Positions 49,045-60,585 of a stretch of DNA of 64,000 nucleotides are shown piece after piece (the first letter of the stretch is position 1; every line of letters starts with the position of its first letter). Position numbers and translations under genes: made by a program. The stretch is from contig CM055315.2 of assembly GCA_029255685.2 (NCBI GenBank), positions 56,577,181-56,641,180 on the forward strand, in the 5' to 3' direction. This stretch comes from Silene conica. Lineage: Eukaryota; Streptophyta; Magnoliopsida; Caryophyllales; Caryophyllaceae. Under the pieces are notes generated by a model, which worked only from the letters and a program-made list of their open reading frames with translations, did not search any database and had not been told where the DNA came from.

Positions 49045-52000
49045 ATGGCTGGTGAAGACCCAATGCCAAGTGCCAAGCTAGCACGTGAATCCTGGCTAAA
49101 AGCCTTCATGGACTCCATGAATCAGTCAACTAGACTGAGGAATGATGGGTCAAACTTCTCTGACTGGGAGGCAGCACTACGGAATGCTGCCATTGCTGAC
49201 GGAAAGCTTAAGTTCTTAACTGAGCCCATTCCGCCACACCCAGGAACTGGAGCTAGAGCCAACGAAATTCGCGCTCATAGCGATTTCGTTATGGAAGCGG
49301 GTACGATAAAGAACGTACTCATCTATGCAATGGAATCCAATTTGCAAAGACGCTTCATAACCCATGGTGCAAACAAGATTTTCACCACGCTCACTAACGA
49401 ATTCTCCAAGGCTCCGAGAATCGTTTCTTATGAGCATACTTGTCGCTTCTTTGAGGCGAAACTCCAGAAGGGCCAAGCTGTTAGCCAACATATTCTCAAC
49501 ATGATTGAGAATATCGAGAAACTGGAGTCCCTAAACTGCAAGATCAGTGAGAACATCATCGTTGATCGCATGCTTCATTCGCTTCATGATGGGTTCGCCC
49601 TCTTTAGGGCCAACTACTACATGACCGACATGAAGAAGACTCCTCATGAGCTCCACTCCCTTCTCGTACAGACTGAGAAGGATCTAAAGTTGAGTGGGAG
49701 TCTAAAGCAGGATGTTCTCATGATCTCAAGTAAGGGAAAAGGTAAAGGGAAGGCTAAAGCTCAGGGCGACCTAGCGGTAGGTAGGCCCAGGTTCAAGAAA
49801 CCAGGATTTGCTAAGAGTGGGCCTGGTGAGTCGAGTAACTCACAAGGCAAGACAAAGAGCAAGGATACAAGCATGGAATGTCACCATTGCCACAAGACTG
49901 GGCATTGGAGGCGCTCATGCCCCGTGTATCGCGAGGACATTAAAGCAGGCCGTGTTACTCCTGTTGGTATGTCTTCTTCTTCTTTTATTCACATGATTGA
50001 GATTAACCATGCAAGTTGCGGAACTTAGGTACTTGATACTGGTTGTGGTTCTCATCTATGTAATCATGTGCAGGGCCTCCGAAACCAAGAACCCCTAATC
50101 AAGGGTGAGGTGGACCTGCGTGTCGGGAATGGAGCACGTGTGGCTGCAGTCTCGAAGGGAACATACGTAATCCAGCTTCCAAGTGGATTCGAGTTATTTT
50201 TATATAACTGTTATTATGTTCCTAGTTTGTCCAAAAACATTATTTCAGTTTCTGCACTTGACAAACTCGGCTTTTCATTTGTAATAGAGAATAATAGCTG
50301 TATTTTCTCCTTACACAATATGATTTATGGCAAGGCAGTTTCCATGAATGGAATTTATGTTTTAGATCAAACCACCGAGATATTACATGTGAATAATAAA
50401 AGAATAAAGGTAGGTGACAAAGATCAAACTTACCTATGGCATTGTCGTATGGGACACATAAATGAGAAACGCGTAAAACAGCTCATACAGAATAGAGCTA
50501 TTTCGCCCTTTGATTTCGAATCATATGGCACGTGTGAATCATGTCTCATCGGCAAAATGACTCGTATTTCCTTCAAAGGTGTTGGAATGCGCGCTGCAGA
50601 CCTATTAGGACTCATACATACGGACGTATGTGGCCCTATGTCGATCAACGCACGAGAAGGCTATAGGTATTTCATCACTTTCACGGATGATTTGAGTAGA
50701 TATGGCTATGTCTACTTGATGAAACACAAAAGTGAATCCTTTGACAAGTTCAAAGAATACCAGAATCGGGTACAGAACCAGCTGGGTAGAAAGATTAAAG
50801 CACTACGCTCGGATCGTGGTGGTGAGTATCTTTCACGCGAGTTTGATCAACACCTAAAAGACTGTGGGATCGTGCTACAGTTGACTCCACCTGGAACACC
50901 ACAATTAAATGGTGTGTCCGAACGGAGAAATCGAACTTTACTTGATATGGTTCGATCCATGATGAGTCACACCGTTGTGCCTGATTCATTGTGGGGCTAT
51001 GCTCTTTTGTCGGCCGCTCTAATACTTAACCGAAGTCCGTCTAAAGCTGTTGACAAGACTCCATTCGAGTTATGGAAGGGAACGGTCCCTAACTTGTCCT
51101 TTATTCGGGTTTGGGGCTGCGAGGCTTATGTCAAGTGGAGACACGAGGATAAGCTCGGCCCGCGATCGGTCAAGACATACTTTATAGGCTATCCAAAGGG
51201 AACGTTTGGTCATTACTTCTACTCGCCTACCGAACAACGTGTATTTGTTGCGGCTAGTGCGACGTTCTTAGAGAAAGAATTTCTCGAGAACAAGTCGAGT
51301 AATAGAACCTTCGAGTTATCGGAGGTTCAAGAACCAACTACCGAGCAACCATTGGAGGAAACAGTACCTTCAACCGAGGCTGCGGTAGATATCCCTGAGG
51401 AACCTAGGAGGTCGGGAAGAGTCTCTATTCCACCGGACAGATACATTGGTATGGTCGAGGAACACGATACAGATGACGTCTTACTCCTAGAGGGTAATGA
51501 ACCCACAACCTATAAAGGTGCCATGACCAGTTCTGACTCAAAGCTATGGCTAGAAGCCATGCAATCCGAGATGGACTCTATGTATGAGAACAACGTGTGG
51601 GATCTTGTGGACCTACCTGCAAAGGTACGTCCCCTTCAATGCAAATGGCTTTACAAGATAAAGCATGCCGTGGAAGGACAACAAGATATCCATAAGGCTA
51701 GACTAGTTGCTAAAGGTTTCACCCAAGTGCCAGGCTTGCACTATGATGAGATCTTTGCACCCGTAGTCATGCTACGTTCCATTCGGATTATCTTAGCGAT
51801 CGCCGCATTTCATGATTATGAAATATGGCAAATGGACGTTAAAACCTCCTTCTTAAACGGTTATTTGGAGGAAGAGTTGTACATGGTACAACCCGAGGGT
51901 TTTATCGATCCAGCACATCCTAAGAAAGTTTGCAAGCTTAAGCGTTCCATCTATGGACTTAAGCAAGCATCGCGGAGTTGGAATCATCGCTTCGACCAAG

Positions 52001-53076
52001 TGATAAAAGAGAATGGGTTCATTCGATCAGTCGAGGAACCATGTCTCTATATCAAGTCGAGTGGGAGTAAGATTGTATTCCTAGTACTGTATGTCGATGA
52101 CATACTCTTGATTGGGAATGACATACCTCTCTTATCTTCGGTTAAAGCATGGTTGAAAAACCATTTCCAGATGAAAGATCTGGGAGAGGCACAAAGAATT
52201 TTGGGCATCCGTATCTACAGGGATAGATCACGACGAATGTTGTCTCTCAGTCAGGAATCTTATATAGAGAAGATTCTGGAAAGATTCAGCATGACGAACT
52301 CCAAGAAGGGGTTCCTTCCTATGACTCCTGGGCTTCACTTGAGCAAGACTCAAGAAGCTAAGTCAGTGGAAGAGAAAGAGCGCATGAGTCGGATTCCTTA
52401 TGCTTCGGCAATAGGATCGATCATGTATGCCATGATATGCACACGTCCTGACGTTGCATATGCATTGAGTATGACAAGTCGATTCCAAGCTCATCCAGGT
52501 GAACAACACTGGATGGCCGTGAAAAACATTCTTAAGTACCTACGGAGGACTAAAGGTTGGGGATTGACTTATGGAGGCGACTCAACGCTCTGCGCCACGG
52601 GTTACGCAGATGCTAGCTTCCAAACAGATCGAGATGACTCGAAATCTCAGTCTGGATTTGTCTTTACTCTTAATGGCGCTGCTGTCAGCTGGAAAAGTTC
52701 TAAACAGAGTGTTACAGCAGATTCTACGACTGAGTCCGAGTACTATGCCGCCTCAGAAGCAGCTAAGGAAGCAATATGGATGCGTCAATTCTTACAAGGA
52801 CTATCAGTAGTGCCTAGTTCGAATGACCCAATCACCGTCTATTGTGACAATAGCGGTGCCATCTTCCAAGCTAAGGAGCATAAGTCTAGCAGCAAGGCTA
52901 GGCATGTACAACGGAAAGCTCATCTAATCAGAGATTACGTGGAGCAAAAGGAGATTTTTATTGAAAAGATCGCTACGGATGACAACATAGCCGATCCTCT
53001 CACAAAAGCATTACCACGTGATAAGCATGAAGGGCACATTCATTCCATGGGAATTGGATGTGTTCCTAAGTTGTAG
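49045..53076 (+). pseudogene. gag-pol region of copia element 2, nearly whole
   Basis: Gag with a C-terminal CCHC knuckle, followed by aspartic protease, integrase (zinc-binding His/Cys region, then the catalytic core), reverse transcriptase (YVDD) and RNase H, in the copia order. About one break. The protein is very close to that of element 3, slightly less close to element 1. Confidence 0.9.
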
Positions 53077-53864
53077 TACTCTTTTATGAATTCATGTAAT
53101 AATTCATTTTCTCGTGTACTCTATTCAACCTTATTGTTATGATATAAAATGTTTTGTTTCTCATGTGGAATTGTACGCCAATTTTGAACACCACAAAGTG
53201 AACTGATTAACATTACATCGTTTTGGTCCTTGATTACCCACTTGAGCTGATAACTCAGGTAATCATTTTGTGACGTTGGTTGATGGTGGGTTCAACGAGC
53301 CATAAGTCACGTGGATGACTGACCAATCACAAAGGCGAGTTATACGGATATCTCGTAGGACACCCCGTGACAGCGTTATGGAGTCCTAAATGTTTTATAA
53401 CATTGGATGCCAGGTCGTGGATAGGACCTCCATAGTGTTCCTTAGAGTCGAGTCTTTTGACTTTCAACTGTTTCTTGAGATTAAGACAGATTTTGGGTAA
53501 CTTTGGTTTCTTTCCCACGGTCACCGTAACAGGGGCCAAGAGGATTTTTTCTGGGTTATTTCATGCTGGGCGATATCGGCAGGATTCGAGTTGAGGGAAA
53601 TATCCAAACCCTTATCAGGATTTTATCATTTCTCAGGGCCACTCGAGGAGTAGTAACTGAAATGCATGGCCATGCTCGAATACAGATTCGTTTTATCAGT
53701 TAAGTTACTCTCTAGTCGGGGAAACCACTCTTGATACAGATCGCTTGTGAGATACGACCTTTGCGAATGCGGATTTGCAAATTGTCTTACATTGAGTGGG
53801 AGAAATTTTAAAAGGATATGAGATTCGGTTATCGCACCTACACTTGTACGGACAAGTGGGAGTT
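53077..53864 (+). other. 3' spacer of copia element 2
   Basis: About 790 bp between pol and the 3' LTR, homologous to 44022-44808. Antisense frames of 70 codons (53327-53539) and 95 codons (53626-53913) are open here too. Confidence 0.6.
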
Positions 53865-54938
53865 TGTTGGAGATTGTGTCCTCCACATGTAGTGTGATAA
53901 CGTCATTGAACATACCCTTGTACGGACAAGTGGGAGATTGTTGGGGCTGGTGTCCTTGACAATTAAGTACAATGACTTATTAAATCTCTTTAAGGATCAC
54001 AAGGGCATACTACTGTATTATTACCAGTTGATCCACGTTTATCAATAACGGTTGGCTTGCTAGATAAGTTTGACGTTATTGTCATACGGATGGCGGTGGT
54101 CAACTGGTCCCTATACGTCACACCTATAGGACACGTTTGAGAGATGTGAAGGTATGAAAATACAGTCACATTTTGCCGGATATGACTAAACGGTTAGTCA
54201 GAGGTATTGACTATTAAATTAGTCAATAAGATGTTGAGATTATTATTTAATACGGATTAAATAATTTTAGCTAATACGGATTACATGATTAATTCGTAAA
54301 TTAAATATAAACAGTTATATATATTTAATTAAATATTGTACTCGCGAATTAATATAAACAGTTATATTAATTTAGGTAATTATACAATATCGTATTTTAT
54401 AAGACCGTTATTAATATATCGACTGTATTAATATCTGATAACATGTTACGATTTATAAATAAAACCCGCGAACAACTTAAAGCTAAATGGGTCGAATCAC
54501 GCATGGGGATAAGGTAAGAGTGGAAAGCCCACTCCTACCCAAACCCTATTTTCGGCCGGCCAGTGTTACAAAAGGAGGAGACTTCTCCTTTTGTCGACTA
54601 CTCTTGTTTCACTGCTTAAACAATTCTCAAGAAAAATTAGGGTTTTGAGAGCACTCTTCTCCCAAAACCTCAGATCTCACATCTAAAACCTCAAGGGCTC
54701 TCCCTATATTGCAAGGCAATTGGAGAGGATTTCTAGCACACGCGGCCTCGTCTCATTCAAAGTCTTGGGTGCAAGTTATAGGAGGGAATTTGCTTTAATT
54801 CCTGTTCTTAGGCCTTTTGCGCGAGGACTAAAGGTTGTACTTCTTTTCTCATGTTTTTAATCTTATGACGATATTCACAATTGCATATTTCATTATAATC
54901 CTGCAAATTTAGGGTGAATACGCGATTTATTCCCCACA
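53865..54938 (+). mobile_element. 3' LTR of copia element 2
   Basis: 1074 bp, beginning TGTTGGAG after GTGGGAGTT and ending CCCCACA, followed by the duplication GGGAG and the rest of element 3's LTR. Confidence 0.92.
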
Positions 54939-54943
54939 GGGAG

Positions 54944-55691
54944 AGCTTTTGAGAGGTTTTAGATGTGAGATCTGAGTTTTGGGAAAAAGATGTTCTCAAA
55001 ACCCTAATTGTGAGAATTATGAATTACCAGTCAGTGACAAAAGGAGAAAGTCTCTCCTTTTGTATTACTTAGGTCGGCCGAATGGGTCTTGGGTAAGGGT
55101 GGGCTTTTTCCACTCTTACCTTATACCTTTGCGTGATTCGACCCGTTTAGCTTTAAGTTGTTCGCGGGTTTTATTTATAAATCGTAACATGTTATCAGAT
55201 ATTAATACAGTCGATATATTAATAATGGTCTGACAAAATACGATATTGTATAATTACCCAAATTAATATAACTGTTTATATTAATACGCGAATACTATAT
55301 TTAATTAAATATAACCGTTTATATTTAATTTACGAATTAATCTTGTAATCCGTATTAGCTAAAATTATTTAATCCGTATTAAATAATAATCTCAACATCT
55401 TATTGACTAATTTATTAGTCAACACCCCTGACTAACTGTTTAGTCATATCCGGCGTAAATGTGACTGTATTTTCATACCTTCACATCTCTCAAACGTGTC
55501 CTATAGGTGTGACGTATAGGGACCAGTTGATCACCGCCATCCGTATGACAATAACGTCAAACTTATCTAGCAAGCCAACCGTTATTGATAAACGTGGATC
55601 AACTGGTAATAATACAAAAGTATGCCCTTGTGATCCTTAAAGAGATTTAATAAGTCATTGTACTTAATTGTCAAGGACACCAGCCCCAACA
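54944..55691 (-). mobile_element. 3' LTR of copia element 3, remainder
   Basis: The 748 bp that complete the LTR begun at 45989-46229. On the minus strand the LTR starts TGTTGGGGCTGG at 55691, right after GACAAGTGGGAGAT. The 84-codon plus frame inside it (54979-55233, also 62688-62942) is not a gene. Confidence 0.9.
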
Positions 55692-56553
55692 ATCTCCCAC
55701 TTGTCCATACAAGGGTATGTGCAATGACGTTATCACACTACATGTGGAGGACACAATCTCCAACAAACTCCCACTTGTCCGTACAAGTGTAGGTGCGATA
55801 ACCGAATCTCATATCCTTTTAAAATTTCTCCCACTCAATGCAAGACAATTTGCAAATCCGCATTCGCAAAGGTCGTATCTCACAAGCGATCTGTATCAAG
55901 AGTGGTTTCCCCGACTAGAGAGTAACTTAACTGATAAAACGAATCTGTATTCGAGCATGGCCATGCATTTCAGTTACTACTCCTCGAGTGGCCCTGAGAA
56001 ATGATAAAATCCTGATAAGGGTTTGGATATTTCCCTCAACTCGAATCCTGCCGATATCGCCCAGCATGAAATAACCCAGAAAAAATCCTCTTGGCCCCTG
56101 TTACGGTGACCGTGGGAAAGAAACCAAAGTTACCCAAAATCTGTCTTAATCTCAAGAGACAGTTGAAGGTCAAAAGACTCGACTCTAAGGAACACTATGG
56201 AGGTCCTATCCACGACCAGGCACCCAATGTTATAAAACATTTAGGACTCCATAACGTTGTCACGGGGTGTCCTACGAGATATCCGTATAACTCGCCTTTG
56301 TGATTGGTCAGTCATCCACGTGACTTATGGCTCGTTGAACCCACCATCAACCAACGTCACAAAATGATTACCTGAGTTATCAGCTCAAGTGGGTAATCAA
56401 GGACCAAAACGATGTAATGTTAATCAGTTCACTTTGTGGTGTTCAAAATTGGCGTACAATTCCACATGAGAAACAAAACATTTTATATCATAACAATAAG
56501 GTTGAATAGAGTACACGAGAAAATGAATTATTACATGAATTCATAAAAGAGTA
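55692..56553 (-). other. 3' spacer of copia element 3
   Basis: About 860 bp between pol and the LTR. It includes (55692-55765) the 74-bp segment that belongs to the LTR in elements 1 and 2 but is interior here. Antisense to the element, frames of 95 codons (55717-56004) and 70 codons (56091-56303) are open. Confidence 0.65.
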
Positions 56554-59500
56554 CTACAACTTAGGAATACATCCAATTCCCATGGAATGAATGTGCCCTT
56601 CATGCTTATCACGTGGTAATGCTTTTGTGAGAGGATCGGCTATGTTGTCATCCGTAGCGATCTTTTCAATAAAAATCTCCTTTTGCTCCACGTAATCTCT
56701 GATTAGATGAGCTTTCCGTTGTACATGCCTAGCCTTGCTGCTAGACTTATGCTCCTTAGCTTGGAAGATGGCACCGCTATTGTCACAATAGACGGTGATT
56801 GGGTCATTCGAACTAGGCACTACTGATAGTCCTTGTAAGAATTGACGCATCCATATTGCTTCCTTAGCTGCTTCTGAGGCGGCATAGTACTCGGACTCAG
56901 TCGTAGAATCTGCTGTAACACTCTGTTTAGAACTTTTCCAGCTGACAGCAGCGCCATTAAGAGTAAAGACAAATCCAGACTGAGATTTCGAGTCATCTCG
57001 ATCTGTTTGGAAGCTAGCATCTGCGTAACCCGTGGCGCAGAGCGTTGAGTCGCCTCCATAAGTCAATCCCCAATCTTTAGTCCTCCGTAGGTACTTAAGA
57101 ATGTTTTTCACGGCCATCCAGTGTTGTTCACCTGGATGAGCTTGGAATCGACTTGTCATACTCAATGCATATGCAACGTCAGGACGTGTGCATATCATGG
57201 CATACATGATCGATCCTATTGCCGAAGCATAAGGAATCCGACTCATGCGCTCTTTCTCTTCCACTGACTTAGCTTCTTGAGTCTTGCTCAAGTGAAGCCC
57301 AGGAGTCATAGGAAGGAACCCCTTCTTGGAGTTCGTCATGCTGAATCTCTCCAGAATCTTCTCTATATAAGATTCCTGACTGAGAGACAACATCCGTCGT
57401 GATCTATCCCTGTAGATACGGATGCCCAAAATTCTTTGTGCCTCTCCCAGATCTTTCATCTGGAAATGGTTTTTCAACCATGCTTTAACCGAAGATAAGA
57501 GAGGTATGTCATTCCCAATCAAGAGTATGTCATCGACATACAGTACTAGGAATACAATCTTACTCCCACTCGACTTGATATAGATACATGGTTCCTCGAC
57601 TGATCGAATGAACCCATTCTCTTTTATCACTTGGTCGAAGCGATGATTCCAACTCCGCGATGCTTGCTTAAGTCCATAGATGGAACGCTTAAGCTTGCAA
57701 ACTTTCTTAGGATGTGCTGGATCGATAAAACCCTCGGGTTGTACCATGTACAACTCTTCCTCCAAATAACCGTTTAAGAAGGCGGTTTTAACGTCCATTT
57801 GCCATATTTCATAGTCATGAAATGCGGCGATCGCTAAGATAATCCGAATGGAACGTAGCATGACTACGGGTGCAAAGATCTCATCGTAGTGCAAGCCTGG
57901 CACTTGGGTGAAACCTTTAGCAACTAGTCTAGCCTTATGGATATCTTGTTGTCCTTCCACGGCATGCTTTATCTTGTAAAGCCATTTGCATTGAAGGGGA
58001 CGTACCTTTGCAGGTAGGTCCACAAGATCCCACACGTTGTTCTCATACATGGAGTCCATCTCGGATTGCATGGCTTCTAGCCATAGCTTTGAGTCAGAAC
58101 TGGTCATGGCACCTTTATAGGTTGTGGGTTCATTACCCTCTAGGAGTAAGACGTCATCTGTATCGTGTTCCTCGACCATACCAATGTATCTGTCCGGTGG
58201 AATAGAGACTCTTCCTGACCTCCTAGGTTCCTCAGGGATATCTACCGCAGCCTCGGTTGAAGGTACTGTTTCCTCCAATGGTTGCTCGGTAGTTGGTTCT
58301 TGAACCTCCGATAACTCGAAGGTTCTATTACTCGACTTGTTCTCGAGAAATTCTTTCTCTAAGAACGTCGCACTAGCCGCAACAAAAACACGTTGTTCGG
58401 TAGGCGAGTAGAAGTAATGACCAAACGTTCCCTTTGGATAGCCTATAAAGTATGTCTTGACCGATCGCGGGCCGAGCTTATCCTCGTGTCTCCACTTGAC
58501 ATAAGCCTCGCAGCCCCAAACCCGAATAAAGGACAAGTTAGGGACCGTTCCCTTCCATAACTCGAATGGAGTCTTGTCAACAGCTTTAGACGGACTTCGG
58601 TTAAGTATTAGAGCGGCCGACAAAAGAGCATAGCCCCACAATGAATCAGGCACAACGGTGTGACTCATCATGGATCGAACCATATCAAGTAAAGTTCGAT
58701 TTCTCCGTTCGGACACACCATTTAATTGTGGTGTTCCAGGTGGAGTCAACTGTAGCACGATCCCACAGTCTTTTAGGTGTTGATCAAACTCGCGTGAAAG
58801 ATACTCACCACCACGATCCGAGCGTAGTGCTTTAATCTTTCTACCCAGCTGGTTCTGTACCCGATTCTGGTATTCTTTGAACTTGTCAAAGGATTCACTT
58901 TTATGTTTCATCAAGTAGACATAGCCATATCTACTCAAATCATCCGTGAAAGTGATGAAATACCTATAGCCTTCTCGTGCGTTGATCGACATAGGGCCAC
59001 ATACGTCCGTATGTATGAGTCCTAATAGGTCGGCAGCGCGCATTCCAACACCTTTGAAGGAAATACGAGTCATCTTACCGATGAGACATGATTCACACGT
59101 GCCATATGATTCGAAATCAAAGGGCAATATAGCTCCATTCTGTATGAGCTGTTTTACGCGTTTCTCATTTATGTGTCCCATACGACAATGCCATAAGTAA
59201 GTTTGATCTTTGTCACCTACCTTTAATCTTTTATTATTCACATGTAATATCTCGGTAGTTTGATCTAAAACATAAATTCCATTCATGGAAACTGCCTTGC
59301 CATAAATCATATTGTGTAAGGAGAAAATACAGCTATTATTCTCTATTACAAATGAAAAGCCGAGTTTGTCAAGTGCAGAAACTGAAATAATGTTTTTGGA
59401 CAAACTAGGAACATAATAACAGTTATATAAAAATAACTCGAATCCACTTGGAAGCTGGATTACGTATGTTCCCTTCGAGACTGCAGCCACACGTGCTCCA

Positions 59501-60585
59501 TTCCCGACACGCAGGTCCACCTCACCCTTGATTAGGGGTTCTTGGTTTCGGAGGCCCTGCACATGATTACATAGATGAGAACCACAACCAGTATCAAGTA
59601 CCCAAGTTCCGCAACTTGCATGGTTAATCTCAATCATGTGAATAAAAGAAGAAGAAGACATATCAACAGGAGTAACACGGCCTGCTTTAATGTCCTCGCG
59701 ATACACGGGGCATGAGCGCCTCCAATGCCCAGTCTTGTGGCAATGGTGACATTCCATGCTTGTATCCTTGCTCTTTGTCTTGCCTTGTGAGTTACTCGAC
59801 TCACCAGGCCCACTCTTAGCAAATCCTGGTTTCTTGAACCTGGGCCTACCTACCGCTAGGTCGCCCTGAGCTTTAGCCTTCCCTTTACCTTTTCCCTTAC
59901 TTGAGATCATGAGAACATCCTGCTTTAGACTCCCACTCGACTTTAGATCCTTCTCAGTCTGTACGAGAAGGGAGTGGAGCTCATGGGGAGTCTTCTTCAT
60001 GTCGTTCATGTAGTAGTTGGCCCTAAAGAGGGCGAACCCATCATGAAGCGAATGAAGCATGCGATCAACGATGATGTTCTCACTGATCTTGCAGTTTAGG
60101 GTCTCCAGTTTCTCGATATTCTCAATCATGTTGAGAATATGTGGGCTAACAGCTTGGCCCTTCTGGAGTTTCGCCTCAAAGAAGCGACAGGTATGCTCAT
60201 AAGAAACGATTCTCGGAGCCTTGGAGAATTCGTTAGTGAGCGTGGTGAAAATCTTGTTTGCACCATGGGTTATGAAGCGTCTTTGCAAATTAGATTCCAT
60301 TGGATAGATGAGTACGTTCTTTATCGCACCCGCTTCCATGACGAAGTCGCTATGAGCGCGAACATCGTTGGCTCTAGCTCCAGTTCCTGGGTGTGCCGGA
60401 ATGGGCTCAGTTAAAAACTTAAGCTTTCCGTCAGCAATGGCAGCATTCCGTAGTGCTGCCTCCCAGTCAGAGAAGTTTGACCCATCATTCCTCAGTCTAG
60501 TTGACTGATTCATGGAGTCCATGAAGGCTTTTAGCCAGGATTCACGTGCTAGCTTGGCACTTGGCATTGGGTCTTCACCAGCCAT
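56554..60585 (-). CDS. Copia gag-pol polyprotein of element 3, 1343 codons
   Basis: A single open frame encoding a full Ty1/copia polyprotein. In order: gag (about 1-300) ending in a CCHC zinc knuckle (about residues 280-293), aspartic protease with Asp-Thr-Gly (about 330), integrase with a His/Cys zinc region (about 460-520) and catalytic core (about 530-700), reverse transcriptase with YVDD (about 1020), and RNase H near residues 1200-1310. Length and order are normal for copia elements of about 8.7 kb. The element looks whole. The copia sublineage is not assigned. Confidence 0.92.
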   Translation of the reverse strand: MAGEDPMPSAKLARESWLKAFMDSMNQSTRLRNDGSNFSDWEAALRNAAIADGKLKFLTEPIPAHPGTGARANDVRAHSDFVMEAGAIKNVLIYPMESNLQRRFITHGANKIFTTLTNEFSKAPRIVSYEHTCRFFEAKLQKGQAVSPHILNMIENIEKLETLNCKISENIIVDRMLHSLHDGFALFRANYYMNDMKKTPHELHSLLVQTEKDLKSSGSLKQDVLMISSKGKGKGKAKAQGDLAVGRPRFKKPGFAKSGPGESSNSQGKTKSKDTSMECHHCHKTGHWRRSCPVYREDIKAGRVTPVDMSSSSFIHMIEINHASCGTWVLDTGCGSHLCNHVQGLRNQEPLIKGEVDLRVGNGARVAAVSKGTYVIQLPSGFELFLYNCYYVPSLSKNIISVSALDKLGFSFVIENNSCIFSLHNMIYGKAVSMNGIYVLDQTTEILHVNNKRLKVGDKDQTYLWHCRMGHINEKRVKQLIQNGAILPFDFESYGTCESCLIGKMTRISFKGVGMRAADLLGLIHTDVCGPMSINAREGYRYFITFTDDLSRYGYVYLMKHKSESFDKFKEYQNRVQNQLGRKIKALRSDRGGEYLSREFDQHLKDCGIVLQLTPPGTPQLNGVSERRNRTLLDMVRSMMSHTVVPDSLWGYALLSAALILNRSPSKAVDKTPFELWKGTVPNLSFIRVWGCEAYVKWRHEDKLGPRSVKTYFIGYPKGTFGHYFYSPTEQRVFVAASATFLEKEFLENKSSNRTFELSEVQEPTTEQPLEETVPSTEAAVDIPEEPRRSGRVSIPPDRYIGMVEEHDTDDVLLLEGNEPTTYKGAMTSSDSKLWLEAMQSEMDSMYENNVWDLVDLPAKVRPLQCKWLYKIKHAVEGQQDIHKARLVAKGFTQVPGLHYDEIFAPVVMLRSIRIILAIAAFHDYEIWQMDVKTAFLNGYLEEELYMVQPEGFIDPAHPKKVCKLKRSIYGLKQASRSWNHRFDQVIKENGFIRSVEEPCIYIKSSGSKIVFLVLYVDDILLIGNDIPLLSSVKAWLKNHFQMKDLGEAQRILGIRIYRDRSRRMLSLSQESYIEKILERFSMTNSKKGFLPMTPGLHLSKTQEAKSVEEKERMSRIPYASAIGSIMYAMICTRPDVAYALSMTSRFQAHPGEQHWMAVKNILKYLRRTKDWGLTYGGDSTLCATGYADASFQTDRDDSKSQSGFVFTLNGAAVSWKSSKQSVTADSTTESEYYAASEAAKEAIWMRQFLQGLSVVPSSNDPITVYCDNSGAIFQAKEHKSSSKARHVQRKAHLIRDYVEQKEIFIEKIATDDNIADPLTKALPRDKHEGHIHSMGIGCIPKL

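Larger units (their letters stand above)
46230..54938 (+). mobile_element. Ty1/copia element 2, nested in LTR of element 3
   Basis: 8709 bp with target duplication GGGAG (46225-46229 and 54939-54943). LTRs are 46230-47303 and 53865-54938, both 1074 bp, with about eight differences (0.7%). The primer-binding site TGGTATCAGAGCC follows the 5' LTR at about 47306. Gag-pol occupies 49045-53076 and is nearly whole, with about one break. Its leader carries ACTCGATCGAGT palindromes where elements 1 and 3 carry GGTCGGTCGACC. Confidence 0.93.
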
